A DNA stretch of 64,000 nt from the NCBI GenBank assembly GCA_004352715.1, contig SCFE01000083.1:351991-415990 (forward strand), written 5' to 3'. Below are positions 35,740-46,964 of this stretch, in pieces (position 1 is the stretch's first letter; every line of letters begins with the position of its first letter). This DNA is from Hofstenia miamia (lineage: Eukaryota; Xenacoelomorpha; Acoela). Under the pieces are notes generated by a model. It was not told where the DNA came from, did no database searches, and saw nothing but the letters and a program-made list of their open reading frames with translations. The position numbers and the translations under genes were made by a program.

Positions 35740-36713
35740 TGTAGAATAGTGGGTGAGCTCTGGCTACTCCAGTGGTACTGAGAAACTCAAAGGTTAACAA
35801 AGGTTGCAGAGGCTTCCATTGTAGAGAGTGACCTACATTCTAGCAAAAAGAGGGAACATTGGTGGTTCACTGATTCAACAAAGAAAAACTGAAATTATCC
35901 ACTGAGAATATACTTCCAGCAGCAACCAATTCACATGGCATCATGCTGAAGCCATATCCAATAAGCTATCCTTACTTGCCAAGGTGCTAATTGTGTGTCT
36001 CAAGTATTAATTTCTAGTTCAAATATACAATTTAGCTAAGAGTTTGCTTATCTCAGCTCATGCAATTAAATAATAAAAAAGGCACATAATAACCATGCAT
36101 TCACATTTGCCAACAGCATATTATATTTGCAGTGTGTTGTTATTAAGTGCATGTATGAAAACAAAATGATTGAATTAAAAGATGCTATTCCCTACACATA
36201 TACATAGCTGTAACTTAAAGCAACCATGACTTGGGCTGCCAACTGTTAAGGAGCTAGTTGTCACCCCAGACACAGTGGAGTAACTCCTAAATTGTCACTG
36301 AATCTTAAGCAAGATTTATTATACAAAAATCCATAAAGACCTAAAAAGGGTTAGCATATAAATAAATCAAAGAAGATGATCAAACATGATTAAATGAGAC
36401 TAATTATATTGTGTGTTCACTACAAGCTTCTCAAGTATTTATATCAATTTCATCAAATTATTACCTGTTACATGTTTACAAAATGTTGCATGAGATTCCC
36501 TCACAAATTAAATGAGCAATAACATTTATTACTCAGATCAAGGGGACAAGTAATGAAATGATCATAAAACAGCACTTGAAAATACAAAGAATTAAACAAT
36601 AATAAATTGATAAATTGATAGCAACAATCACTTTGTCATGATGACATAATCACTAAACTAAAGTGCCAAAATAATCAAGAATAATTAAAGTAGGGGCCTT
36701 GAGTGACTCTACA
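35740..36713 (-). repeat. E 5' LTR
   Basis: 974 bases, TGTAGAATAGTGGG to GAGTGACTCTACA, clearly related to the D LTR (shared GAGTGACTCTACA end and several internal blocks). Confidence 0.85.
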
Positions 36714-36950
36714 CCAGCATTATGTCATAAGAGTACTGCAAAATAATGAACACCAACTCAATAAAGGGATCACAGCATACATCAATGATATCCTCATTGC
36801 ATCAAAAAAGATACCTGATCACCTAGAAAAACTCAATAAAATCCTACATATATTAAAATCTTCTGGTTTAAGAATTAATGCACAAAAATGTCACTTCCTT
36901 TCAAAAATCAGTTGTATTCCTATCCAGGAGAATTGAAAAGGGTAAAATAA
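36714..36950 (+). pseudogene. Reverse transcriptase of C, palm and thumb
   Basis: Continues the RT after element E: HYVIRVLQNNEHQLNKGITA, then YINDILIASKK, where the YxDD box reads YIND (second Asp kept, first changed to Asn), and LRINAQKCHFL. At 36951 it is cut by the B LTR, in the middle of the conserved E-K-G-R-I block. Confidence 0.8.
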
Positions 36951-38112
36951 TGTAGAATCCACTACCAGGCTTTAACATAGAGTTAATTATTCTTTTAAAT
37001 ATTATTTCTTGTTAGATGTGGGTAAGGATGTACTGATCTTATTTCTTTGCTTTGATATAGGATATGTTGTTATTAAGTTATATTAACTCCAACTAATCCA
37101 ATACTATTTAGGTATAACATCATTGCAGTTTCCTTCCATGATTCCACCATGGCCTCCAGCTGACTCCAAACTCCAAATCAATCCACACTTGTGTGCCTCC
37201 ATTGTTGATCAAGTAGTTCCAAGTCTCATCTCAACAAAGTAACTTATGTGTTCACTATTCTAACTCAGTGCAACCCTCAAGGCTGGATATAAATGACTTA
37301 GACTCAATTTGTAATGCGTAATTTTCTAATTGCAACCTGGCAATGTCACTAGCTGCTTGCTTAGTAAATATTACTTCAGCCATTACCAAAACCTATTGGC
37401 TTTAATTGATATAGATAAATAAAGTAAATAATTACTTGCAGCTTCCTACCTTACATTTAGATAACAATACATGCTTGGTCTATTTATCAGTCTCTTTATA
37501 GGTCACCTAATTAGTTAAGATAATGGAATATAGATATAACCTATGGTAGGCTAACTAGCCTTATCTCCAAAATCAATTATTTAATACATGCACATGAATG
37601 AATCAATAGTCAGCTAAACAGAGAAAAACTCCTATCTGTACCCCTAATGTAAATGAAGGTTCATGGCTTGGATCAAGGACCCTCAAATCGCTTCTGATGT
37701 GTGCCCAAGCCATTACTACTGCATCTACTGTTTAGCTTGACATGATTTATAAATAAGCAAACCAAATGAAATCTAAAGATAAGATTTTTGAAGAATTTAC
37801 TTCAACAGTTTCCAAATTGATTTTCACTCTATTTATAGTTAAATTCAAAAAGTACCTGTCATTCAAAATTTGAATTTGTTTGTCTGCTAAAATGGCTAAA
37901 AATAATGCAAGCGTTTTCACCCCCTTTGTTTAGTCAAATTATTTGTCAACAAGTACTAATTTGCTATATTGTTTCTTAGTTGCATATTACAAACATAATG
38001 ATGGTAATTAAATTTAAATTGTTTTTAATCAATAAATAATAATTTGATCTTAATTGTGACTAATCATCTGATCTTCTCTTCTTAGCAGCATTATGCTTTG
38101 GATTATGCTACA
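36951..38112 (-). repeat. B 3' LTR
   Basis: 1162 bases, TGTAGAATCCACTACC to GGATTATGCTACA. ORF3 of B runs directly into it with no PPT, so a deletion ends at or near the LTR edge. Confidence 0.85.
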
Positions 38113-39421
38113 TGCCCTTTATTGCTATCATCAACATCATTTGTGTGTCTGCTCTGCTTGTATGCCCCATTTCTTCACATATTGTTGTGTTCAGATAGAA
38201 AAATGTGAAGACTTTCCTGAGGCTTTTTGTGTTTGCTATGTATTTGTAGAAAAAGCTTATGTTATCTTTAACTTCTTCCTCTGTGATCATTGTTGGGTTG
38301 TTCTTACTTAACCTCATCATCATTACTATCTCCACATGCTTTGTGACATTGTAGAATTGATATTTCTTGTCCCATTCACTCCTGAAAATAGCATTATCAC
38401 TTTCATTGTTCATTTGCTCTTGGGTAGTGAATATTGCCAACAGCAATGCAGATGTTCTAAATCTGATTTCCAGTGCATTCTTTTCCTTGAATATCATGTT
38501 TTTAAAGTCTTTTGTTGAGCTTAGTTTATATGCTCTATTTATTTCTGTTAGTGCTACCTCAATTGTCTTGTGGTATCATTTTGACAGAGCTTCAATATCT
38601 ATTTCAGGCCATTCATCCTTAGTTTTCTTTTGCAATTTCATTTCTTTCCATATTTCTTGTATTCTCTTAATGTGCTCCTGTCTCTGTGTGAAGCTGCATT
38701 TGATGAATAGCATGTTTGCTTTCTCTACACCCTCTGCATTTGTTGTCAACTCTATTGTTTTTATTTGTTTATATAGCTCTATTGCTATACAATGATCCAC
38801 CATTAATCTGCAGTAAGCTACCCAGTAATCTAACTGTAGATTGAGGCATATTAACACTGCTATCTTTGTTTCTGTTTGTATCATTTCCCACAGGAACATG
38901 TTTTCCACTCACATTTGTAGATCACCCAGGAATGGTGGCAGTGCTTTGAACGTCATTCTTCCAATAATTACTATTCTTATCCCCTAGACTCTTGCCATCC
39001 TTAGCTTTTGATCTAATTGTTTTTCTAAGTTTTTATTATACTCTTTTTCTTTGAGGATGTGGATGATTGTTAGATTGTCCTTGTTGATATTGATTTCCAG
39101 TATTCTTGCTATTTGTTCTATGCATGCCATAATTCCCTGAGCTGTCTCAGGTGTGAAATTTTCATCAAACATGACATGTACCATGCTGTGCATATATGGT
39201 CTTTCTACTGTCTCATTTAATTCTCTCTGGTAACTTATTATTGTGTTGACCATTGGTCTTTTCTGTTCATCCAGTATGATGGGTAGGTTGCTGCCCTCTG
39301 TTCTCACTACTTTTCTTATATGGCTTTTCATTTCTAGTGATAATTTTTTGTATGCATTGTTCCTCATTTTTAGTGTTCCCATGAAATAGGGGTGCAGTGT
39401 TTCTCCATCTATTTTAACCAT
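38113..39421 (-). pseudogene. ORF3 of B, internally deleted
   Basis: The start MVKIDGETLHPYFMG is at 39421. The N-terminal domain is at 39421-38984, with RPMVNTIISY and FDENFTPETAQ and NLTIIHILKEKEYNKNLEKQ. 38908-38576 continues with QRQEHIKRIQEIWKEMKLQK. 38497-38113 jumps from EKNALEIRFRTSALLLAI directly to YNVTKHVEIVMMM. The middle (WGAT block, D-x-E and the Exo II Asp) has therefore been lost. GHTSRADTQMMLMI near 38164-38130 preserves the proposed H-x4-D motif. It ends in the LTR. Not functional. Confidence 0.7.
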
Positions 39422-40160
39422 CCTCTTTTCTCTCTCTTTTGAGCATATGGTTCTTTCTGATGTGGTTTCAAAGGGGGCGTGTAGCTGAGTAATCTTTAGT
39501 GGTTTAATGGTACTCACCTCACCATCCAGTGAGTCCATGCTGATGGTCTCTACTGAGTCACCCTCAAATTAGCTCACAGTTGACTCTTTCAGCAATTGAC
39601 CAGTTGTGGGATCTGTAGATATGTCAGTCTCAAATCACTTTCATATGTGTATGGTTCTTTGCCCACTTGCACCTTCCCTAGGAACTCCAATTGTCACACT
39701 GCCCTCAAGTTGGCAAAGGGAAAGTTGAACTGCCTTGCACCAGTTCTCTGTGTGCCCTCAAATTGGTGTTGCAGATCTCTGGGGTTTTCACTGGTTCACT
39801 GCTTGCCCTTGAGTTGGTGGTGCAGATCTCCAGTGGGAGAGGTATTATGTCTTTTTGTCTCCCTGCTGGTTTGACATTGTCATCTCCTCTGCTCTCTGGT
39901 TTTGGCGCACTCTCTTCCTCAGCAGTTGCTGCTGTTGCATCTCACTTGATTTGCCTAAATTCAGAAAGTAAATTTAAATCCCATACCTCTGGGTCATATA
40001 TATATTTATCTCTTGCTGCTCACTGTGGCAGCTCCTTCCTTTGTAAATTTTCATTACCAATGTTTGTTTTGAATTCCTCATCAAAACCTTCTTCTGGTAA
40101 ACTGTCTAATTCATATCAGACATAATTTATTTTAAATTCAGAGGTCAAAGAATAACTTTC
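39422..40160 (-). pseudogene. B integrase C-terminal tail and linker to ORF3
   Basis: Around 40130-39940 the minus strand keeps ELDSLPEEGFDEEF, matching the tail of A integrase (DLDSLPEEEFEEEF). 39940-39541 is a low-complexity linker with repeated GCCCTCAA.TTGG.-type units, the counterpart of the tandemly repetitive linkers in A (46600-46960) and D. Confidence 0.6.
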
Positions 40161-40821
40161 AATAAACCTATGGTTATCCATGACTATAATGTCATGATGA
40201 ACGGAACGGACAGAATCAACCAAGTATTGGCCTCTATCCAAGCACAGCGAAAATCGTATGTGTGGCCAACAAAGCTAGGAATCCATTTATTACAACAAAT
40301 TGGCGTCGGAAATGGTTTTGTACTGGCCAAAAAATATTTTCCAGACAAAATGAGACACAAAAATTTGTATGACTATGAGATTCTACTAATTGAACGACTC
40401 TTCTCTTTGGCACATGGTGGAAGAATGCCCCGCCAGTTATTACGCCAGCAGCATTACTTGGAAAAGATACCCTCAACTGGACAACGACCACGACCTAGCC
40501 TTCGTTGCGTATGGTGCCGCAGAAATGCCGCGGAAGGAGAACGACCACATGATACAAGATATAGATGTCCTGTGTGTCCTGACAAACCTGCTTTGCACCT
40601 GGGAAACTGTTTTCAGGAGTATCATGCAACTCTCTAAATGACTATTCATGCTACTCTTTACCATAATGACTGTTTGTAAGATTTTATTATATTTAGTACC
40701 ATAAAAGTTGTTCTCATACATTATATGATGTAAAAATAATTATATGTGTTGGAAAAAAATCCCTTATTTTTGCTGTTTTCCTAAGACAGATTTTTTTACA
40801 TAGCCGACCACAAAGGGTTAA
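40161..40821 (+). mobile_element. PiggyBac 3' fragment replacing the B integrase core
   Basis: A plus-strand piggyBac transposase C terminus is followed at 40803-40821 by GCCGACCACAAAGGGTTAA, which looks like a piggyBac 3' terminal repeat ending in TTAA. No left terminal repeat is present. On both sides B sequence continues, with the integrase zinc finger to the right and the C-terminal tail to the left, but the catalytic core (about 900 bases) is absent. So this is an insertion plus deletion, not a clean TTAA insertion. Confidence 0.75.
40170..40637 (+). pseudogene. PiggyBac-like transposase C-terminal part
   Basis: VIHDYNVMMNGTDRINQVL matches the conserved piggyBac 'V.DYN..M.GVDR.DQ' block that includes the last catalytic Asp region. 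It is followed by the KLGIHLLQQIGVGNGFVL helix and a cysteine-rich end: RCVWCRRNA...TRYRCPVCPDKPALHLGNCF. That is the zinc-binding domain typical of piggyBac C termini. 155 codons with no stop; the N-terminal 400 or so residues are missing. Retains CpGs, unlike B. Confidence 0.88.
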
Positions 40822-41250
40822 GGAGGCATGTCATACACTTGTTGATTATTTCCTCTGTGACTTTTCTCACTACCATTGTGATAAACCTTGTGTTGAAAGT
40901 GCTCTCAGTTTGTGTAATGCCTAAATGGCCCTTTTTGTGCACTTTTCTAATTAAGTCTCATTTGTAGTATTCTGGTATTGTGATCCTATTGGTCTGTGCT
41001 TCAATATATAGGAGTCCATTCTTGTTCCTTTTCCATCTATACCTTTCATAGTAACTCACTGTTAATCTCAATAGTTTTAAGCTTGGTTCCTGTAGCTTTC
41101 TTATGATTTCACTTGGTATCACATCATCTTTTTGTTTCTCTATGATCTCTGATTCTGATATTTCTTCCTTTATTGAGATTGGCAGCACTGCTTATCCCTT
41201 CTTATCAATGTTTATCTCTGGCAACTCCATGTACTCCATGTGTGGTAGGA
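40822..41250 (-). pseudogene. B integrase zinc finger and RNase H-integrase linker
   Basis: The linker LPISIKEEISESEIIEKQ, then LLYIEAQTNRITIPEYYK, is collinear with A and D. The zinc-finger region to its left keeps KCMTC-like codons at about 40850, then meets the piggyBac TTAA end. Confidence 0.7.
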
Positions 41251-41924
41251 ATTGAAACTTCTTTTTCTCTCCATCTTCTTTAGCTGCATCTCTCTGGTAC
41301 TCTGGGATCACAGTCCAGAAGTCAGCATTAGTATGCAGTGTCCCTCTTCAATGTTCTATAGTGAAGGTGAATTTGTTTAGGTATTAAATCCATCTTGATA
41401 CTATTCCTGACTTATCACCTGAGAATTTTTTGAGCCATGCTAAGCCACTGTTGTCTGTGCAGACTCTGAATTCCTGTCCAATCAAAAAGTGTCTGAATTT
41501 CTTTATGCTCTTGACCAGCACAAGCATCTCTACCTTTGTAGATCCGTAGTTCTCCTTGCTTGGTTAAAATTTAGCGCTAAAAAAACTGTATGCGCACTTC
41601 TTTGGTGTTCTCCTATTGTCAAGTGTCACAGATTGCGACCTTATTAGAGTCACAGTGCAGAATGAATGTTTTTCTGTAGTGTGACGTATTCAGTGATGGG
41701 AGTTTGGCTAACTCTTCTTTTATATTGTCTAGTTCTTCCTGTTCTTGCGACATCCATATAAAAGGCACTGAGTTCCTCATTAGCTGTGTCATCTTTGGGG
41801 TCTTTCCCACAATGTTGGGTATAAATGTTTCATAATAGTTGAAGAACCCCATTATTCTCTGTATGTCTTTCTTGTTGTTTGGTTTCTCTATCCTCCAGAT
41901 CATATCTCTTGCATTGTCTTTCAT
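41251..41924 (-). pseudogene. RNase H and connection of B
   Basis: KKDIQRIMGFFNYYETFIPN and WMSQEQEELDNIKEELAKLP (connection), then FILHCDSNKVAI (RNase H first motif, Asp kept). Near 41450 it reads CTDNSGLAWLKKFSG, keeping TDN. A frame break lies at about 41620. Confidence 0.8.
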
Positions 41925-42640
41925 GCATATTCGCCCCTTCTAGATCACTCATCCTAGAAATATGATCTTTTCCTTTAATATATAGCATTTGTTGCCATTG
42001 ATTCTTAAGCCTGCTTTTTCCAGGATCTATAGTGTGTTTTCCAATTTCTCTAAATGCTCTTCTATAGTGTCACTTGTTACAATGATGTTGTTGATGTATG
42101 CATTCACGACTTCCTCCATTTTGTGTCTCTTGTTTTTCAATACTTTTGTTATATATCTTTGAAAAGTTGCCAGCACATTACATAAACCAAAAGCCATGTA
42201 TATCCATTTGTACAAGCCATATGGAGTGATGAATGCCAACCTTTCAATGTCCTCTTCTTCCATTTTGACTTGCCAATACACTTACATAGATCTATCAATG
42301 TAAAATATTTGTGCTTACTGGCTTTGTATAACATATCCTCTATTCTAGGAAGTGGGGATGAGTCCTTTTTTGTTACTTCGTTCAGTTTTTGGAAGTCTAT
42401 ACATAGTCTGTACTTGTCTCCTTGCTTTACAAACACCATCAGCACTGTGTATGGACTTTTGCTGGGTTGGATTATTTTATTGTCAATTAGGTTGATGAGT
42501 ATTCTGTTGTATTCATCCTTCATCTGCTCTGGCACTCATCTCACTTGCAGTTTTATTGGCTTGTTTGTCATTGTAATTATCTTGTATGTTTCACCTATTG
42601 CCTGGTGCACACTTATTTCTCTGTAATTGAATTTTCATTT
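41925..42640 (-). pseudogene. Reverse transcriptase of B
   Basis: The fingers MKDEYNRILINLIDNKIIQP, VFVKQGDKYRLCIDFQKL, DSSPLPRIEDML and the palm FITPYGLYKWIYMAFGLCNV are present. The catalytic box reads YINNIIVTS instead of YIDDIIVTS: both Asp codons are AAC after a C, the expected result of two CpG-to-CpA changes. One frameshift near 42285. Inactive. Confidence 0.88.
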
Positions 42641-42834
42641 ATGTCTCTAGAGCACCTCTCTGAGTTGTTGTAGTTGTCTTTCATTTAAATGTTGGTATTC
42701 CTCCCACAACAAGTCTGGTGTTTTAAATTAATCTTCTTCATTTGCTTTTGTCCCTCTGCCCTCAAATCAGCTGTGGGAGAATAGTTTATCATGCATCTGT
42801 TTTTGGTTAAGAAGTCATCACCTAATATCACCTC
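42641..42834 (-). pseudogene. B protease C-terminal piece
   Basis: The minus strand just left of LTR F reads EVILGDDFLTKNRCMINYS, the continuation of the protease whose first part lies at 56048-56341. The split falls between LLPY and EVILG, and ATAT is duplicated at both borders. Confidence 0.8.
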
Positions 42835-43415
42835 ATATTGTAGCATCTGCTACCAAGCATCAATGGAGATTAAATTATTCTTTTAAATTATTGTTCTTTG
42901 TTCTAAGCAGGTAGGGATGTATGTATGTTAACTCTTTACTCCAATGCTGTATATGTTTAGTTAATCTTCACTTAACTAAAGCAACTGGATACTGTTTAGG
43001 TATACTGCCATTGCAGCTCTGCTCTGTGATCTAACTATGGCCTTTGGCCAACTCCAATCTCTGAATCAATTCACATGTGTTTCCATTACTGATTAAGTGG
43101 TTCCAAGCCTCAGCTCAATGATGTTCTTATGTGTTCCTTATCCTAACTCAGTGCAGTTCTCAATGTTATTTGTAACAGACTAAATTCAATTTGTAATGTG
43201 CGTTCAGAATACTTCACAAACTTGCAATGTCACTAGCTGCTTAATAATTATCACTTTAGACATTACAAAAAACTATTGGCTTTAGATAGGTTAATTAAAA
43301 TAAGTTACATAATAACTTGCAGCTTCCTACCTTACATTTAAATAAAAATAATACATGCTTGGTCTATTATAGGTCACCTAAGTCTATAAGATAAAATATG
43401 TATAACCTATGGTAG

Positions 43416-43785
43416 TGTAACATCCTCCACCTAGCTTATTACGCCGTGTCTAACTACTGATAATGAGTGCTTGGTAAATCGCGGGTGAGGTGTTACCAAG
43501 TTGTTGAACCATCAGACCTTTCTCTCTTATTAACTAGTTATGTTAATTAAATAATTGAGTATTGACTATCACTGTTTAGGTGACAGAGCAGTATGATGTT
43601 TCCTCTTCAGTTCTTCCATGGGCTACTGCCCGAAGCCAATCTCCACAACACAGCTCCTCTTCTTCTGCAACGATGATTGAGTCCATGGCACCATCTCAGC
43701 TCAACTGGAATTAATTATGTGTGCCTTACATTAGCTCAGTGCGGCACTCAAGTAAAGTTGTAACTGACTTAAACTCAATTTTGTA
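43416..43785 (-). repeat. A 3' LTR, truncated by gap
   Basis: First 370 bases in plus-strand reading, matching 51674 onward. The rest, and the end of ORF3, lie in the gap 43786-43896. Confidence 0.85.
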
Positions 43786-43896
43786 NNNNNNNNNNNNNNN
43801 NNNNNNNNNNNNNNNNNNNNNNNNNNNNNNNNNNNNNNNNNNNNNNNNNNNNNNNNNNNNNNNNNNNNNNNNNNNNNNNNNNNNNNNNNNNNNNNN
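43786..43896. other. Assembly gap (111 N)
   Basis: Run of N. The true length is unknown; it should contain the rest of an LTR of about 1150 bases, so it is probably much larger than drawn. Confidence 0.95.
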
Positions 43897-45149
43897 TGAG
43901 CATCTGCTTTGCAAGTGTGTGCTAAATCTGCTCTCATCTGCGTATTTGGGTAGAAAAATGTAAACACCTTCCATAGGCTGCGCGTGTTTGCCACATCCTT
44001 ATAGAAGAAGCTAATATTCTCTATTACTTCCTGTTCCGATATGTCGCCAGGATCGTTCTTTCCAATTCGCATCATAGTCACGATTTCCACACGTTTCGTT
44101 ACGTCGTAGTAACGATAATTCTGCTCCCATAAATCGGTCCATACTATATCATTCACTCCCGAAAATAATATGACTGCTCGCGGTTGTCGTAGCTCTATTT
44201 CTCTCCTCAGCTCTTGGAGTTGGATATGTATTGCTTCCCCTTCTGTGTATAGTTGATCTGGGGTAATGTTTCCTTCGATGTAGACGCGTTCCTTGTTATC
44301 ATTATCTAGTAATATCTTTTTCGTCTTCTTGTAGTCCTCTCGTTGTATCATTTCTATTGCTTTACTCCGAGAATTTACGTAAGATTTGTATTCATGCAAA
44401 AATGTTTTCGCTGGTCGGACCTCTTTGGGTAATCGCCATCTTGGTAGTACCATGGGTATTGCTATTGTCTTTGGCGGCGTACACAATAAGATCTTTGTAT
44501 CAACTAACCTCTCGATTTCTTCGTACGTACCGGTTGTATTCGATGCTGTTGCCAAACCGATGGTAGCGGGGTAGTTCATCTTCGCTTCTGGGATTGTCTC
44601 CCAAAATGATTGCGTTAGTCCCCGTTTGCTTAGCTTCATTCTTATGCGTTCGTGTATCTCAATCTTTGATGTGATGCATTCGACATCCAGTGCGATTTGG
44701 TTGAAAGGTTTTAGTAGTTCTTCTAACTCTGTGCGTGTAAATGCTTCCGTGAACATTAGCTTCATCGTCGCGACCGTTTGTTGCTCTCTTATTCTCTGGT
44801 AGTTTCTTTCTGTTATCTCTTTTCTTTCTCTCGTAACTTTTATTTCTACTAAGAATCGTTCGTCATCCGTATCAATCCATTCTATCGTGCTATCTTGGCT
44901 CGTATCGCCCCACTTTTCAATGTTTATCCGGTCGATCACTGTCTGTGTCTGTGGGGATAGCAGCAGTTGCGATGAGGTTAGAAGTTGCTCTTCCTTGATG
45001 ATTTCTTGTTGTGATTTTGTCACCATTTCGCATATCTCCACTGGTGTCGTTATCCCACCTTTCTTCAGCATCTCGGCTCTTCTGATTATTTTCATAAATG
45101 TGCATCTCGGGCTATCTCTTACATAGCGTCTCATGTTTTCATCTATCAC
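43897..45149 (-). pseudogene. ORF3 of A, open C-terminal half (exonuclease-like)
   Basis: About 418 codons without a stop before the gap, rich in charged residues with no membrane span or signal peptide, which argues against an envelope protein. The region between the D-x-E box and the Exo II Asp is about 180 residues, longer than in DnaQ (about 90), so an insertion would have to be assumed. Predicted role, if the fold is right: 3'-5' nuclease acting on nucleic acid during the element's replication. That is inference only. Confidence 0.6.
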
Positions 45150-46567
45150 TTGTTGTACGTTTTTCTCTTTGATTAGTTGTATTATATCCTTTGTATCACT
45201 TAGTTTCCGTTTGACTATCTTTCTTGTCGTTATCCATGGTTGGTTTGGGAGTTGTTTTAATCATGTCTCTGAGGTTGCACCCCACATATATTTTCGCATT
45301 GTCTCTTCAAATATTTGTATTTCGCTCGGGCATATTCCTGTTATGTTTGCCAGCTCTACTATTGATATTCTCCCCATTGGGTGATGTTTTGTTATCAGCC
45401 TGCTTATCAGCTTCTCCATTGTCTGCATTGGTTTTTCATTTTTGTTGGGCGATTCAGTTTTCTCAACGTGACCTTTTAATATCCAGTTTTTTGTTTGTGT
45501 ATTTATCGGTGATAACGCAATTTCAAACTTTTTAGCTTTTGTAAGTTACGGGTAACCTGAGGTCCTTTTCCTCTGTGAGCCATATCGCTAGCAGCCATGC
45601 GGACGTTCTATATCTAATCTCCAGCGCGTTCTTCTCTTCTAGTATCAGCTTTCGGAAGTCTTTTTTCGTATTTAATTCATATGCTCTGTTGATCTCTGCC
45701 AATACCATTTCTACTGTCTTATGATATTTACGTGCTGGTGCTTCTATTTTTATTTCAGGCCATGCTTCGTCTGTTTTCTTTTGCAATTTCATGTTTGCCC
45801 ACACTTTTTTGATTTCTTCTAAGTGTTCCTGGCGTTGTGTCATGCTGCATTTAATAAATAGTGTCATGGCCTTCTCCAGTCCTTCGTTTAATTGTAACAT
45901 TTCCGCCGTTTTTGTTTGTTGGAAAAGATCTATCGCTATACTGTGATCTATCATTATGCCATATATGCTTGCCCAATAATTGATCTGTAGGTCAAAACGG
46001 ATTATCTTGGATACTGTAAATTCTTTCTTCTGCCATGGGAAGAAACCTTCTGCTCTTAGTACCATATCTTTTAAGAAACTTGGTAATTCTTCTAGGTTTT
46101 CCTTCATTGCTATAACGACTATTTTTGTTCGCTGTACCTTCGCCATCCGCACTGTTTGGTCAATTTGTTTTTGTAGATTTTTGTTGTATTCTTTTTCTCT
46201 CAGCACGTGTATGATCATTAAATTTTCTTCATCCAAATTTATCTCCAGGATTCTCGCTATGTTTTCTTTGTATGCCATGAGTGCTTGCACTGTCTCTAGT
46301 GTAAAATTTTCGTTAAATGTCATGTGCATTGTGCTCCTCATATACGGCCTATCAATCATTTCATTTAGTTCTTGTGGGTAGCTGATTAGCACGTTAACTT
46401 TTGGCCGGTTGTCCACATCTAATAGAATTGGCAATATACTCCCTTCCATTTTGGCAGTTTTCCTGATTAATGTTTTGTTTCTGGAGACAGTTTCTCGAAC
46501 GCATTATGCCGCATTTTTGTGGTTGCCATAAAATAGGGGTGCAACGTTTCTCCATCAATTTTGGACA
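43897..46567 (-). pseudogene. ORF3 of A, best-preserved copy
   Basis: Starts at an ATG near 46567 (MSKIDGETLHPYFM). The N-terminal domain is at 46449-45532 with RPKVNVLISYPQ, FNENFTLETVQ, NLMIIHVLREKEYNKNLQKQ and RQEHLEEIKKVWANMKLQK. After a frameshift near 45545 and a stop near 45262 the KYMWGATSET block leads into the second half (45149-43897). There, IALDVECITSK has D-x-E at 44679-44687. NYPATIGLA follows, then AVILFSGVNDIVW (Asp 44148-44150) and AHTCKADA (His 43917-43919, Asp 43902-43904). The order D-x-E, D, H-x4-D is that of DEDDh exonucleases. The N-terminal half matches nothing I recognise. The end lies in the gap. Confidence 0.7.
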
Positions 46568-46964
46568 TTCGTTTCTCACGCTCCTTAGATCTTATTGTCC
46601 GCTCTGATGTTGTCTCATCCGTAAAGGCAATCTGCTGGTGCTCGGCTCACAGTCCATAGGCTGTGAGCTTGTACCGCTGGTGTCAACTGAGGTGACCTTG
46701 AATCAGCTATCAGTTACAACCTGCGATACTTGTCCAGCCGTGGTTCCAGTGGAGATGCCTTCAGCCTTCAATGGCCTCCGGATCTCCACGGTTCTTCCAC
46801 CACTCACACCTTCCCCTGGAACTCCGGTTGTGTCATCGCCCTTGAATCGACGAACTGATCCCCTGGAAGGAAAGTTAAGCTGAGAAGAGGCCGATTGTCC
46901 GTTTGTATCTCTGCCCTTGAATCAGCCTTGAGTACTACTAAGACGCCTCTTAACTCTACGTCGT
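46568..46964 (-). other. A linker between integrase and ORF3
   Basis: Low-complexity sequence with repeated CCTTGAATC.GC/CCCTTGAATC units in plus reading. Frame is not clearly maintained, so ORF3 may be expressed separately or by frameshift. Confidence 0.4.

Larger units (their letters stand above)
32844..36713 (-). mobile_element. LTR element E, deletion derivative of the D family
   Basis: Minus-strand insertion into C's RT. The 5' LTR is 35740-36713 (TGTAGAATAGTGGG...GACTCTACA). A tRNA-Trp-type PBS (35721-35739) and the gag N terminus follow. Most of gag-pol-ORF3 is missing and only about 260 bases of a 3' LTR remain (from 32844, TGTAAAATGACAGGTGAG). As assembled the left half is present twice (n at 32914 and 34020). 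A target duplication could not be confirmed because the left end is diverged. Confidence 0.8.

Noticed and set aside
44100-44200. G-V-N-D in ORF3 as an SGNH/GDSL hydrolase block (G-x-N-D), as in some LINE ORF1 esterases
   Set aside because: The motif is G-G-D in copy D, there is no upstream GDSL block, and the D-x-E and H-x4-D boxes in the right order fit a DEDDh nuclease better. Kept as the main alternative.
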